A program made the translations under genes and the position numbers. The notes beneath the pieces were generated by a model, which was given only the letters and a program-made list of their open reading frames with translations, did no database searches and was not told the origin of the DNA. From Acinetobacter sp. ANC 4805 (GTDB lineage Bacteria; Pseudomonadota; Gammaproteobacteria; Pseudomonadales; Moraxellaceae), in NCBI RefSeq assembly GCF_022549495.1, contig NZ_JAKZGD010000001.1, forward strand, positions 463,078 through 527,077: a DNA stretch of 64,000 nucleotides. The letters run 5' to 3'. Below, piece by piece: positions 1-8,482 of the stretch; within the stretch, counting starts at the first letter, position 1, and each line of letters begins with the position of its first letter.

Positions 1-143
1 AAACAGGCGGTACGCCGTATGGGGCAAGCCATGTCAGTGGTCCTCGCCATGATCAAAGCCTAAGTGCAGATGAGAAAATCTTATGCGCAGCGCAAGGTAA
101 ACGCTTGGGTGATGTTGTGAAAGCTTTGCTCGGGAATGTTTAG
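1..143 (+). CDS. WrbA-like NAD(P)H:quinone oxidoreductase, C-terminal end (partial)
   Basis: The reading frame enters from the left edge (first full codon at base 3) and stops with TAG at 141-143, leaving the last 46 residues. They contain GGTPYGASHVSG followed by a helix-like tail. WrbA-type flavodoxin-fold quinone reductases end in a closely similar GGTPYG loop, which forms part of the FMN/quinone pocket. The family reduces quinones by two electrons using NAD(P)H and FMN in the cytoplasm. The start and most of the protein lie outside the window, so the exact family member is open. It converges on lgt. Confidence 0.7.
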   Translation, partial: TGGTPYGASHVSGPRHDQSLSADEKILCAAQGKRLGDVVKALLGNV

Positions 144-152
144 ATCTAAAAA

Positions 153-170
153 TGGGAGCATTTGCTCCCA
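153..170. terminator. Bidirectional intrinsic terminator between the WrbA-like gene and lgt
   Basis: An 8-base arm TGGGAGCA is followed by its exact complement and a T-rich stretch (ATTATTTTATT) on the plus side. It lies 9 bases after the left gene's stop and just beyond the lgt stop. Confidence 0.75.
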
Positions 171-175
171 TTATT

Positions 176-988
176 TTATTTTTTAATTTGCCAATCGTAG
201 ATTTTTTTCTGATAGGCATACCACATCATCCACAGTCCAATCAGTAACATTGGAACTGTGAGAATCTGACCTTTAGTCATCCAACCGAATAGAATGAAAC
301 CTTGATCTGCATCGGGTTGGCGGAAGAATTCCATAAAGAAACGGGCTACCCCATAACCCATCAAGAATAATGCTGAAACCGCCATACGTGGACGAGGTTT
401 AGCGCTAAACCACCAAAGTATGATAAATAGAATCAGACCTTCACAAAGTGCTTGATAAATTTGTGACGGATGGCGAACTAAGCCCAATGGATCAGTTGGA
501 AAAATCATCCCAAATGGATAGCTAAGGTCTTGAACTTGGCGACCATACAATTCACCACCAATAAAGTTACCGATGCGACCAAACATTAAACCTGTAGGCA
601 CACATGGGGCAATAAAGTCCAAGGTTTGAAACCATGTTTTCTGATATTTCTTACACCAGAATAACATGGCGATCATGACACCAAGGAAGCCACCATGGAA
701 GCTCATACCGCCAGTCCAGACTTGGAATAACCAAAGAGGATGTTCTAGAAACTTACCAAACTCGTAAAACAAGACATAGCCGATACGACCACCAAGTACC
801 ACGCCCAAAGCACCATAAAACACCAGATCTGAGACCATGTCGGCAGTCCAACCATCACGTTGTTTAGCACGATAAGAGGCTAAGCCCCAGGCGCATAAAA
901 ATGCCAAGAGATACATGAGTCCGTACCAATGCACTTTGACTGGTCCCAAGCTCAGCGCAACTGGATCAATATTTGGATAGGTCAGCAT
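176..988 (-). CDS. lgt: Prolipoprotein diacylglyceryl transferase Lgt
   Basis: A 270-residue inner-membrane enzyme that transfers diacylglycerol from phosphatidylglycerol to the lipobox cysteine of prolipoproteins, the first step of lipoprotein maturation. It has about seven hydrophobic segments. The family signatures are present: GGMSFHGG (residues 93-100, with the functionally important His98) and GRIGNFIGGELYGR (137-150, holding the catalytic-region Arg138), plus HPSQIY near residue 173. Length is normal for the family. Several lipoproteins elsewhere in the window are presumable substrates. In many gammaproteobacteria thyA follows lgt; here a WrbA-like gene converges on it instead. Confidence 0.96.
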   Translation of the reverse strand: MLTYPNIDPVALSLGPVKVHWYGLMYLLAFLCAWGLASYRAKQRDGWTADMVSDLVFYGALGVVLGGRIGYVLFYEFGKFLEHPLWLFQVWTGGMSFHGGFLGVMIAMLFWCKKYQKTWFQTLDFIAPCVPTGLMFGRIGNFIGGELYGRQVQDLSYPFGMIFPTDPLGLVRHPSQIYQALCEGLILFIILWWFSAKPRPRMAVSALFLMGYGVARFFMEFFRQPDADQGFILFGWMTKGQILTVPMLLIGLWMMWYAYQKKIYDWQIKK

Positions 989-1094
989 TGCTGTTCCTCA
1001 ATTTAGAATTTGAAATTAAGTTTTGAGCAGATTGTAGCGGAATGATGTGAAAAATGTTGTACATTCAATGTGTAAAGATGTGAGAACAGAATTA

Positions 1095-1877
1095 ATGTGT
1101 ATTGTCGCTTTTGCATGGCAGGTTCTTGATGATATGCCGTTGTGTTTAATTTCAAATCGTGATGAGTTCTATTATCGCCCCAGTGCTGTCTTACATCAGT
1201 GGGAAGCAAGTTCGATTATTGCTGGGCAAGATTTACAGTCAGGTGGAACATGGATGGGAGTTACTGAGTCTGGGCGTTGGGCAATCGTGACTAATTTTCG
1301 CAATGGACGAGATAAAAACCAATATTCAACTTCACGCGGGCATTTAATCCAGTCTTTTTTAGAAAGTGAGTTAGCCCCCATCCGTTTTGCACAACAGTTA
1401 GAACAGCAGCAACAAGATTATGCTGGGTTTAATTTATTTGTCGGTGATCGAGAGCAAGCCGTTTATATCAGTAATCGTGGTGAAGCACCACAAGTCTTAG
1501 CCAATGGTGTTTATGTTGTTTCCAATGGATTAATGTCAGAAGATTGGGAAAAAACCAAACATTTGCGTAAACGTTTTACTCAAGAATTTTTACCAATGTT
1601 GCAACAATCAACAATTACTGAATCCGATGTGCAATATTCAGTCTGGGATATTTTGGAAGATGAACGGAAAATCATTCCAGATTTGTTGCCAGACACAGGA
1701 ATAAGTGTGGAAATGGAAGAATTATTATCTTCAACTTTTATCCAGAGTCCTATTTATGGAACACGATGTTCAAACTTTTTAACCATGACCAAGAGTGAGT
1801 GGAAGTGGATTGAAAAGACACAGCAAGGTGAACAGCAGGGGCTTGTCATGGAAATAAACGTGGATGTGTTGAAATAA
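1095..1877 (+). CDS. NRDE/TANGO2-family protein
   Basis: A 260-residue protein of the NRDE (TANGO2-like) family. I chose the ATG at 1095 because the family begins with MCIVAFAW, with Cys at position 2, followed by SNRDEFYYRP, the motif that names the family. A further upstream ATG at 1047 would add 16 unconserved residues. Eukaryotic TANGO2 is linked to haem or lipid handling; the bacterial function is not established, and the nucleophile-like Cys2 recalls N-terminal nucleophile hydrolases (inference). It is divergent from lgt and converges on the PhoX-family gene. Confidence 0.85.
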   Translation: MCIVAFAWQVLDDMPLCLISNRDEFYYRPSAVLHQWEASSIIAGQDLQSGGTWMGVTESGRWAIVTNFRNGRDKNQYSTSRGHLIQSFLESELAPIRFAQQLEQQQQDYAGFNLFVGDREQAVYISNRGEAPQVLANGVYVVSNGLMSEDWEKTKHLRKRFTQEFLPMLQQSTITESDVQYSVWDILEDERKIIPDLLPDTGISVEMEELLSSTFIQSPIYGTRCSNFLTMTKSEWKWIEKTQQGEQQGLVMEINVDVLK

Positions 1878-1878
1878 A

Positions 1879-1906
1879 AAAGTGTCTACCCGAAGATAGA
1901 CACTTT
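1879..1906. terminator. Intrinsic terminator between convergent NRDE and PhoX-family genes
   Basis: Ten-base arms (AAAGTGTCTA and its complement, 1879-1888 and 1897-1906) enclose an 8-base loop. A-rich sequence on the left and T-rich sequence on the right would serve both directions. Confidence 0.7.
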
Positions 1907-1925
1907 GTTAGAATAATTTCAGGTT

Positions 1926-4124
1926 TTATCCTGCAATTACACCACCATCTTTACGTGTAATCACAACTGTCGCTGAACGTGGGCGAGCAGTTTTATTACT
2001 TGGATTTGTTTGTGTTGCAGGCCAGTTACTACTCGGTGTTGCATAATCTTTCGAGTCTTCACCAGGGTGCTGTACATTGATGAAAATAGCTTTGTAATCT
2101 GGTGTCATTGCAATACCTGTGATCTCACATTCCTTTGGTCCAGTAAGGAAGCGACGTAAGGTATCATCAGTGACTTTTTTACCAACAAGGGTCTCTGTAC
2201 CATTAGATGTTGTTGCTTTTGTACCGTCACCAATTTGACCAGGTAAAGCCGCTAACATCATACAATTGGTCACATCTGTATATGCGCCATCATCAGTTTG
2301 AATCCAAAGTACACCACGAGGATCGAACCACATACCGTCTGGGCTTGATAAGTCATTATTATCAGTTAAACCTGAGAGGTTAATATTTGATGCCATAGAT
2401 GCTTCTGCGCCAAATAAGTAGATGTCCCATTTAAAACTTTCAGCAGTGGTTACATCACCTGTTTCACGGAAACGGATAATGTGACCATTGACATTCCCTT
2501 TCTGTGTTTTTTGATTGTTATAGAGGTCTTCGTAAGCACGTGGGTTAGCAGCATCAGTTGGGTAGCTTGAACCACGGTTAGAGTTATTGGTTAAAGTCAC
2601 ATAAATTTCGCCGTTAACAGGGTTGACTGTACACCATTCTGGACGATCCATTTTTGTTGCACCAACAGCATCAGCAGCTAAACGGGCAAAGGTTACGACA
2701 TCCGCTTGAGAGCTAAAAGGATAGACTGAATTGCTTTGGTTTAAACCATTCTTACCAAAAGCTAACTCAATCCATTGACCAGTACCGTCATTATTGAACT
2801 TGGCAACATATAATTTACCAGCATTCATATATTTATCACCAGCAGCATAGCCACCGTTGATATCTTTACTGTCCCATTTTGCATCAGAAACGAATTTATA
2901 AATGTATTCGCCGCGAGAATCATCACCCATATAGAAGGCAAGCTGTTGACCAACGATGGCACGGCATGCGCTATCTTCATGAGCAAAGCGACCTAATGAT
3001 GTACGTTTTACTGGATTTTGGCGACCATCAAAAGGATCGATTTCTACCATCCAACCAAATGTATTTGGGCCATTGCGATAATCTTTGGTTGCAAGATCTG
3101 CTTTGACATCAGTATTCCAACGGTCATATAAATCTTGTGATTCAATACCGCCGTTTGCTGTTTCCCAACCATAACGAGAGCTTGAACCAGCTTTTAAACC
3201 ATAACGTTTAAGCGCAACGATCTCTTCTGGGCGTCGTAAACTATCATCAGTTGCGCTACGCACAAAATAACCGATAAAGTTCTCTTCCGTTGTCAGATAG
3301 GTGCCCCAAGGTGTATGACCATTACCACAGTTATTGTGGGTACCACGTGTTTGACGACCTGCAGGAGAATATGCTGTCGACAGAAGGGTTGAACCTGCTG
3401 CAACACCTGCAAAGTCCATTACTGTAGACCCTGTAATACGGCGGTTAAAAATAGAGCTTTTAACAATTTCTACTTTTTGAGTTGTTTTATCTTTTTTAAT
3501 TTCAACAACTGAAACACCATGTGCATTTACTTCGCGAATGACCTCATCTTCAGGGCGACGACCATCGACTTTTGTTGGGCCTTTTGGATGCAAAAACGTT
3601 GGGTTAATGTATTCATGGTTCATAACCAATAAACCGCGATCAGAAACACTCTCATCAAAGCGTTGCGTAGATGCATTTAATCCGAAGAAATGCATACCAT
3701 CATGGCAGTCGCCAGAACGGAATTGAAAGCTTGGACCTGACGGAATATTGTTATCATCCCATTCAGAATAAACAGGATTAATTGAATCACCTAAAGCGTA
3801 TAAAACAGTTGCTTGATAGCCTTCTGGAACAGTAACGATATCATTCAAATTTTTTGAAACTGTTTTAAATGTTAACTTTTCTGGTTTTTTATTCACATCT
3901 ACAGGTGTTGTTGGTGTTCCAGTACTATTATTTGTAGAGTTATCGTCACTACTATTACAGCCAGTTAATGTTGATGCTAAAGTTAATGCAACAGCACCAC
4001 TTGCAGTTTTACTGATTAAACTACGACGGCTGATATGCTGTTCTAAAATGTCGCGGAAGTGGATGTTATCTGAAGTATTGTTGTCTAACTCTTGATCTTC
4101 ATGATATGGCGATAGCTCGGTCAT
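1926..4124 (-). CDS. PhoX-family (DUF839) phosphatase-like protein with Tat signal
   Basis: A 732-residue protein of the PhoX/DUF839 family, which includes calcium- and iron-dependent alkaline phosphatases that are exported folded. Near the N terminus is a twin-arginine motif SRRSLIS (Arg33-Arg34), a hydrophobic stretch, and then LTGCNSS with Cys56. The signal may therefore be lipoprotein-type as well as Tat-type. The body shows PhoX-like blocks such as HNNCGNGHTPWGTYLTTEEN, FGWMVEIDP and SSPDGMWFDPRG. The stop is followed directly by the NRDE terminator. It lies 170 bp downstream of tatC on the same strand, so its export route is encoded next door. The true substrate (phosphate monoester or other) cannot be read from sequence. 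Confidence 0.88.
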   Translation of the reverse strand: MTELSPYHEDQELDNNTSDNIHFRDILEQHISRRSLISKTASGAVALTLASTLTGCNSSDDNSTNNSTGTPTTPVDVNKKPEKLTFKTVSKNLNDIVTVPEGYQATVLYALGDSINPVYSEWDDNNIPSGPSFQFRSGDCHDGMHFFGLNASTQRFDESVSDRGLLVMNHEYINPTFLHPKGPTKVDGRRPEDEVIREVNAHGVSVVEIKKDKTTQKVEIVKSSIFNRRITGSTVMDFAGVAAGSTLLSTAYSPAGRQTRGTHNNCGNGHTPWGTYLTTEENFIGYFVRSATDDSLRRPEEIVALKRYGLKAGSSSRYGWETANGGIESQDLYDRWNTDVKADLATKDYRNGPNTFGWMVEIDPFDGRQNPVKRTSLGRFAHEDSACRAIVGQQLAFYMGDDSRGEYIYKFVSDAKWDSKDINGGYAAGDKYMNAGKLYVAKFNNDGTGQWIELAFGKNGLNQSNSVYPFSSQADVVTFARLAADAVGATKMDRPEWCTVNPVNGEIYVTLTNNSNRGSSYPTDAANPRAYEDLYNNQKTQKGNVNGHIIRFRETGDVTTAESFKWDIYLFGAEASMASNINLSGLTDNNDLSSPDGMWFDPRGVLWIQTDDGAYTDVTNCMMLAALPGQIGDGTKATTSNGTETLVGKKVTDDTLRRFLTGPKECEITGIAMTPDYKAIFINVQHPGEDSKDYATPSSNWPATQTNPSNKTARPRSATVVITRKDGGVIAG

Positions 4125-4260
4125 GGAATATTCCTAAAATAATTACAGTTGTTCTGAAAAATCTCTCCATATAAACTTAATAGCTGAATGTGACGAAGGA
4201 TTTACATTTGTATTACAAAATGGTGAAATTTCAATTGATAAGTGAAATAAATTAAATAAA

Positions 4261-4282
4261 AAACAGGTCAGTAGACCTGTTT
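4261..4282 (-). terminator. Terminator after tatABC
   Basis: Nine-base arms AAACAGGTC/GACCTGTTT with a 4-base loop; on the minus strand the stem is followed by TTTATTTAATT. It lies between tatC and the PhoX-family gene, so the latter probably has its own promoter in 4125-4260. Confidence 0.75.
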
Positions 4283-4297
4283 AATGATGATTGAATT

Positions 4298-5080
4298 TTA
4301 AGTATTTTTTCTTTTTTCTATAATTTTTCCAAAAAACAGTCCTAATTCAAAAAGTAGCCACATTGGTACGGCTAACATAATCATAGAAATAGCGTCAGGA
4401 GGAGTGACAAACATAGCAACAAAGAAGCATCCAACAACGATAAAGCGCCTTTTCTCAATCAAACTCTGAGTGCTCACAATACCAATTAGAATTAACAATA
4501 AAGTAATAATCGGAATTTCGAAGGTAAGACCAAATACAAGAAACAACTTCAAACAAAATGCTAAATAACTATTAATGTCGGTCATGGGAGCGACAGTTTC
4601 TGGGGATACACTCATAAAAAAGTGCAGGATCGAAGGGAGCGCAATAAAATATGCAAATGCAATACCTGCATAAAATAAAACAATACTGCTGATCAGTAAG
4701 GGGAATGCTAAGGCTTTTTCTTTTTCATAAAGTGCTGGCTTCGCAAAAGCCCAAATCTGATAAATAATGAAAGGCATAGCCAACATGAGTGCAACGAAGA
4801 AATTTAGTTTAAATGGTGCCATAAAAGTAGCAGTAACATCTGTTGCAATCATAGAGGAATTAACAGGAAGTTGAGCTCTTAATGGTTCTGATAGTAATTG
4901 ATAGGTGCGGTTTGCAAAGGGTAATAAGCAGAAAAATAAAATTAATAAGATGCCCACTACTTTAAATAAATGCTGCCGTAGAATCATTAAATGCTTAGTA
5001 ATGGGCATTTCTTCAAGCTTAACGTCTTCATCGGTATCTAATAATGTTGACTGTGGAAGTTGAGGGGTTGATGAGTTCAT
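4298..5080 (-). CDS. tatC: Twin-arginine translocase subunit TatC
   Basis: A 260-residue inner-membrane protein with six hydrophobic segments. With TatB it forms the receptor for twin-arginine signal peptides. The start of the first domain contains PITKHLMILRQHLFKV, the usual position of the conserved region before helix 1. Later motifs include FKLNFFVALMLAMPFIIYQI and FGLTFEIPI, both characteristic of TatC. The start codon overlaps the tatB stop by 4 bases (5077-5080), so translation is probably coupled. Confidence 0.96.
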   Translation of the reverse strand: MNSSTPQLPQSTLLDTDEDVKLEEMPITKHLMILRQHLFKVVGILLILFFCLLPFANRTYQLLSEPLRAQLPVNSSMIATDVTATFMAPFKLNFFVALMLAMPFIIYQIWAFAKPALYEKEKALAFPLLISSIVLFYAGIAFAYFIALPSILHFFMSVSPETVAPMTDINSYLAFCLKLFLVFGLTFEIPIITLLLILIGIVSTQSLIEKRRFIVVGCFFVAMFVTPPDAISMIMLAVPMWLLFELGLFFGKIIEKRKNT

Positions 5081-5535
5081 ATAGCCACCTTTAATTCAGA
5101 AATTGAGGAAGCTAAATGTGTTTTGGATATACAAATAGGCGACTCCATATATAACGCTGCAAATTTTGGCTGATATATGGATCTAAGTGGTTTGATTAAG
5201 TAGTGATAACTTAATTGCAAGTTTTTATTATTGGATATAACCGTATCAGATTGTTTTTCTAATATTGCAGTTTTTTGCTGCTCTAACTCAGTCATCTGTG
5301 CTTGCATTTTTTGTTCAAGTTCATTGATACGTTGCATTTCTTTTTGCATTTGCTCACGTAGCTCAGATAAGCGTAACTCGCGATCAAGATCATTTTGAAC
5401 ATTGTTCACGAGTCGCTTCACTTTGCCATACCATTTACCGACAAATCGAGCAGCTTGGGGGAGTTTATCTGGCCCGAGTACAAGTAAAGCAATAATGCCG
5501 AACACTAAAAGCTCGGACATTCCTACATCTAACAT
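5077..5535 (-). CDS. tatB: Sec-independent translocase subunit TatB
   Basis: A 152-residue protein with a short N-terminal membrane helix starting MLDVGMSELLVFGI and followed by LGPDKLPQAAR, the TatB hinge and amphipathic helix. A long charged, coiled-coil-like region (about residues 40-95, rich in Glu, Gln and Arg) follows. TatB pairs with TatC in the substrate-recognition complex. It lies 12 bases after tatA and overlaps tatC. The last 50 residues look poorly conserved, as is common in this subunit. Confidence 0.95.
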   Translation of the reverse strand: MLDVGMSELLVFGIIALLVLGPDKLPQAARFVGKWYGKVKRLVNNVQNDLDRELRLSELREQMQKEMQRINELEQKMQAQMTELEQQKTAILEKQSDTVISNNKNLQLSYHYLIKPLRSIYQPKFAALYMESPICISKTHLASSISELKVAI

Positions 5536-5547
5536 AATGTCGCTCGC

Positions 5548-5763
5548 TTAGCTTTTTACAGAGCTTTCAGCATTCTTAACTTGAGCATCAATCGTACGAG
5601 GCTCATTAAGTGGTGCAGCCACTTCATCATCTTTAATTGATTTTTTAAAGTCTTTTACTGCACCGCCAACATCTTTGCCTAAGTTTTTAAGCTTAGCTGT
5701 ACCAAATAATAAAATAACCACAATTGCAAAAATCAACACATGCCAAATTGATAAACCAGCCAT
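5548..5763 (-). CDS. tatA: Sec-independent translocase subunit TatA
   Basis: A 71-residue protein: one N-terminal membrane helix ([19 protein letters not shown]), then [14 protein letters not shown], the conserved Phe-Gly hinge and amphipathic helix of TatA, and a charged tail. TatA oligomers form or weaken the membrane at the export site. First gene of tatABC; its promoter should lie in 5764-5970. Confidence 0.95.
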   Translation of the reverse strand: MAGLSIWHVLIFAIVVILLFGTAKLKNLGKDVGGAVKDFKKSIKDDEVAAPLNEPRTIDAQVKNAESSVKS

Positions 5764-5972
5764 AATTTTATTCCTATCAAACTTTGTTTATATCTCAACA
5801 GTTTGGCATGACAAAGATGTGACACTTATATTGCAATTTTGCGACAAAGAGTTGTAATAATTAGTATTGGTGAATGGAATTTTTTACTTTTTGGTTTGTA
5901 ATCAATGCTTAATAGAGTGAGGTATTGTTTGCTAACAAGAGGGTGTTTTTTATTCAATCTTGATTTAAATCA

Positions 5973-5999
5973 CTTGCCCTAGGTTTTAGCTAGGGCAAG
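5973..5999 (-). terminator. Probable terminator of rdgB
   Basis: Ten-base arms CTTGCCCTAG/CTAGGGCAAG with a 7-base loop, beginning 6 bases after the rdgB stop. The downstream tract on the minus strand is AT-rich but not a clean T run. Confidence 0.6.
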
Positions 6000-6005
6000 C
6001 TATTT

Positions 6006-6629
6006 TTAGATCAAACTTGCTTTAAATAGCTGCATGGCTTGACCACGGTGACTGATTTTATTTTTATCTGTTTTGCTTAACTCTGCACTCGAAAGATTGA
6101 GTTCTGGCAACCAAAACAGTGGGTCATAACCAAAACCATTTTCGCCACGTGCTGCTTCTAGGATCTCACCTTTCCAGATACCTTGGAAAATTTGTGGTAG
6201 TGGATCTTCGGCATGTGTGACCAGTGCCAAGACACAGACAAACATGCCTTCAATGGCTTCACCATCTTTACGAAAGGGCACAAGATCAGCCAACAGTTTT
6301 TGATTATTGGCAGCATCATTACCATGCTCACCCGCATAGCGTGCCGAGTAAATCCCAGGTGCACCGCCTAAAATGGGTACACAAAGCCCTGAGTCATCTG
6401 CAAGTGCAGGTTGACCTGAAAGCTTAGATGCATGACGTGCTTTGATAATGGCATTTTCAACAAAGCTGAGGCCGTCTTCAATCGCATCTTCAATATCCAG
6501 TTTGCCTTGAGGAATAATCTCTACAGGTAGATCAAGTTGTTGAAAGAGATGCTCAAATTCAACCACTTTGCCTTTGTTGTTACTTGCAAGGACAAGGCTG
6601 CCTTGGTTTAACCATGCTTGGGTAGACAT
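6006..6629 (-). CDS. rdgB: XTP/dITP diphosphatase RdgB (Ham1 family)
   Basis: A 207-residue house-cleaning nucleotide pyrophosphatase that hydrolyses XTP, dITP and ITP to monophosphates and so keeps deaminated purines out of nucleic acids. The Ham1 signatures are visible: LASNNKGKVVEFE (residues 14-26), ALADDSGLCV with the metal-binding Asp pair (about 75-84), and FGYDPLF near residue 161. Length is slightly above the E. coli enzyme (197). In related genomes rdgB often follows the metX-metW-Sel1 cluster; here an orphan gene and a terminator separate them. Confidence 0.95.
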   Translation of the reverse strand: MSTQAWLNQGSLVLASNNKGKVVEFEHLFQQLDLPVEIIPQGKLDIEDAIEDGLSFVENAIIKARHASKLSGQPALADDSGLCVPILGGAPGIYSARYAGEHGNDAANNQKLLADLVPFRKDGEAIEGMFVCVLALVTHAEDPLPQIFQGIWKGEILEAARGENGFGYDPLFWLPELNLSSAELSKTDKNKISHRGQAMQLFKASLI

Positions 6630-6743
6630 ATCAGTTTTAGATTAGTTTAGATTGAGTGGAATTCTAGGATGTTTTTATTGAATAAGGTAGTGCTGAGTTA
6701 TCTCATTCTGAAAGCTAAGCGGAATTGCTCTTTTCCCATATCT

Positions 6744-7211
6744 TTAACTTTGTGTAGATAAGAAATCTTTTAAATCGTTTATGAAATCTTTAAATACAGC
6801 ATCTGGTTCAGAAAGCGTATATCCTTCAAAACTTAAGTAGAACTGGTCATCATAGTAATTTAATAACTCAAAAAGATCTTCATTCTCTACAGCCTTAGAT
6901 AAAGCCAAGAGCTTTTGAAGAAAAGGAAATAGAAGCTCTTGGCTTTTGATTAACTCTAGATGTTTTTCAATATAATCTTTTAAGAGGTTATTGACGGATT
7001 CCTTTGTTAAGCCTGTATTAAATAGACTTCGGGATAATTGATTAAAATAGGTTGTAACTTGTTGTGGTGTTGATAGAAAGCATATTTCTAGAGCTAAATC
7101 ATTAGATGGATCTTTTTCTAATGCCTCAATTGCCCATCTTTGGATTTCTTCTGGTGTTATTGTTTCCAATTCTAGTTTTGCTTTGAATATGGCCTTTTCT
7201 ATATCGCTCAT
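6744..7211 (-). CDS. Hypothetical acidic protein, 155 residues
   Basis: I do not recognise this protein. It is predicted to be cytoplasmic, largely helical and acidic, with no signal peptide and no Cys-rich or catalytic motif; the C-terminal half contains YYDDQFYLSFEGY and closely spaced acidic residues. The DNA is more AT-rich than its neighbours (19 G+C of 60 in 6781-6840). It sits alone between the terminator of the metX operon and rdgB, 114 bp from rdgB. That setting and composition suggest an accessory gene; an immunity-type role is possible but unsupported. Confidence 0.7.
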   Translation of the reverse strand: MSDIEKAIFKAKLELETITPEEIQRWAIEALEKDPSNDLALEICFLSTPQQVTTYFNQLSRSLFNTGLTKESVNNLLKDYIEKHLELIKSQELLFPFLQKLLALSKAVENEDLFELLNYYDDQFYLSFEGYTLSEPDAVFKDFINDLKDFLSTQS

Positions 7212-7252
7212 TTAGTAAACTTAATTCAGAATGAATGTTATCACTATAATAA

Positions 7253-7280
7253 AAAAACCGACTATCACAAGTCGGTTTTT
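7253..7280 (-). terminator. Terminator of the metX-metW-Sel1 operon
   Basis: Arms AAAAACCGACT and AGTCGGTTTTT enclose a 6-base loop; on the minus strand the stem ends in a T run. It lies 25 bases after the Sel1 gene. Confidence 0.8.
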
Positions 7281-7304
7281 ATTATCCAATAGATCTAAAT
7301 CAGA

Positions 7305-7892
7305 TTATTGCGCTTGAATCCATTTATCTGCACGATCACGTGCAGTACGGATTTGATCTTGAGTTAAGTTCGCAGCCAACGCTGTTTTCTTACCTTCAGA
7401 AAGGCTAATCACTTTGGTATCAAGCATGCCATCACGCGTTGAAAGCTCATACCACTGGTAAGCACCAACAAAGTTTTTCTTCTGTTCTTCCATCATTGCA
7501 AGATTGAAACTTGCACGGTTATCACCATTGCTCGCAGCTTTCTCAAAATATTTACGTGCTAAAGTTTCGTCTTTTTTGATGCCAATACCATCTGCATACA
7601 TACGACCAACATTTAACTGCGCCGCAGATAAACCTTGATCTGCTGCTGCCTTAAATAAAGAAAAAGCTTGTTTTTCATCTTTCGCAACGTCTTTGCCAAA
7701 TTGGTAACGCGTTGCTAAATAAAACTGTGCCCCAGCTTGACCAGACTTCGCTGCGCTTTGTAATTCACTGATACTCATGACTGAATATCGCGCTGCCTGT
7801 GTTGCCACAGATTGTGGTTGAGCAACATAGTCAGCGTGCGCTTGTATACTGATCAGACCAAATAAAAATGTGCTGATTAATGTCTTTTTCAT
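7305..7892 (-). CDS. Sel1-repeat (TPR-like) exported protein
   Basis: A 195-residue protein with a signal peptide (MKKTLISTFLFGLISIQAHA, cleavage after AHA) and two or three Sel1-like repeats of about 36 residues. The repeats show the pattern GxAxAQxxLxxxYxxGxGVxKDxxxAxxxxxxAA: residues about 48-83 and 84-119 are clear, and 120-150 is weaker. Such repeats are protein-binding scaffolds, usually periplasmic; the partner is unknown. The start overlaps the metW stop by 4 bases, making it the last gene of the metX-metW operon, though no link to methionine synthesis is evident. Confidence 0.85.
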   Translation of the reverse strand: MKKTLISTFLFGLISIQAHADYVAQPQSVATQAARYSVMSISELQSAAKSGQAGAQFYLATRYQFGKDVAKDEKQAFSLFKAAADQGLSAAQLNVGRMYADGIGIKKDETLARKYFEKAASNGDNRASFNLAMMEEQKKNFVGAYQWYELSTRDGMLDTKVISLSEGKKTALAANLTQDQIRTARDRADKWIQAQ

Positions 7893-8482
7893 AGAGCGCT
7901 CACTCGATAAATTGCGACTTCACCAAATAGGTTCGGCATATGCTTGCTGAGCACACTACCTTGTTGGTCACCATTAACGGCAAGTCGATTAATAATTTTA
8001 ATCCGATTCTCAGCACATAAGGCTTCAAAGTCTCGGAAAGTACATAAATGAATATTCGGGGTGTTATACCACATATAGGGTAAAGCTTCCGAAACAGGCA
8101 TTTTTCCTTTTATTGCAAGAAAAGAACGAGTCTTCCAATACGCAAAGTTTGGAAAGGTAATAATTGCCTGTTTACCAACACGCACCATATCCCGTAATAA
8201 TACATCGGGTGCATCTACTGCTTGCAAAGCTTGTGCCATGACCACAGAATCAAAAGATTGGTCGGCAAAACGGCTTAAACCTAAGTTTAAGTCCTGTTGA
8301 ATAATATTTAACCCCCGACTGATGGCAATTGCAATCTTTTCTTGATCAATTTCTAAGCCATAAGCACGAATATTGTGCTGTTTGCTCATATGAGCAAGCA
8401 ATTCGCCATCACCACAGCCTAGGTCTAATACGCTAGAGTTCGGGCTGATCCATTTTTCAGCGAGTCGTTGATCTATACGCAT
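7889..8482 (-). CDS. metW: Methionine biosynthesis protein MetW
   Basis: A 197-residue protein of the MetW family with a class I methyltransferase fold; SVLDLGCGDGELL (residues 17-29) is the S-adenosylmethionine-binding loop. MetW is nearly always encoded after metX in proteobacteria and is needed for, or supports, homoserine acylation; no methyl acceptor is established. The start codon shares a base with the metX stop (8482), so the two are translationally coupled. Confidence 0.95.
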   Translation of the reverse strand: MRIDQRLAEKWISPNSSVLDLGCGDGELLAHMSKQHNIRAYGLEIDQEKIAIAISRGLNIIQQDLNLGLSRFADQSFDSVVMAQALQAVDAPDVLLRDMVRVGKQAIITFPNFAYWKTRSFLAIKGKMPVSEALPYMWYNTPNIHLCTFRDFEALCAENRIKIINRLAVNGDQQGSVLSKHMPNLFGEVAIYRVSAL

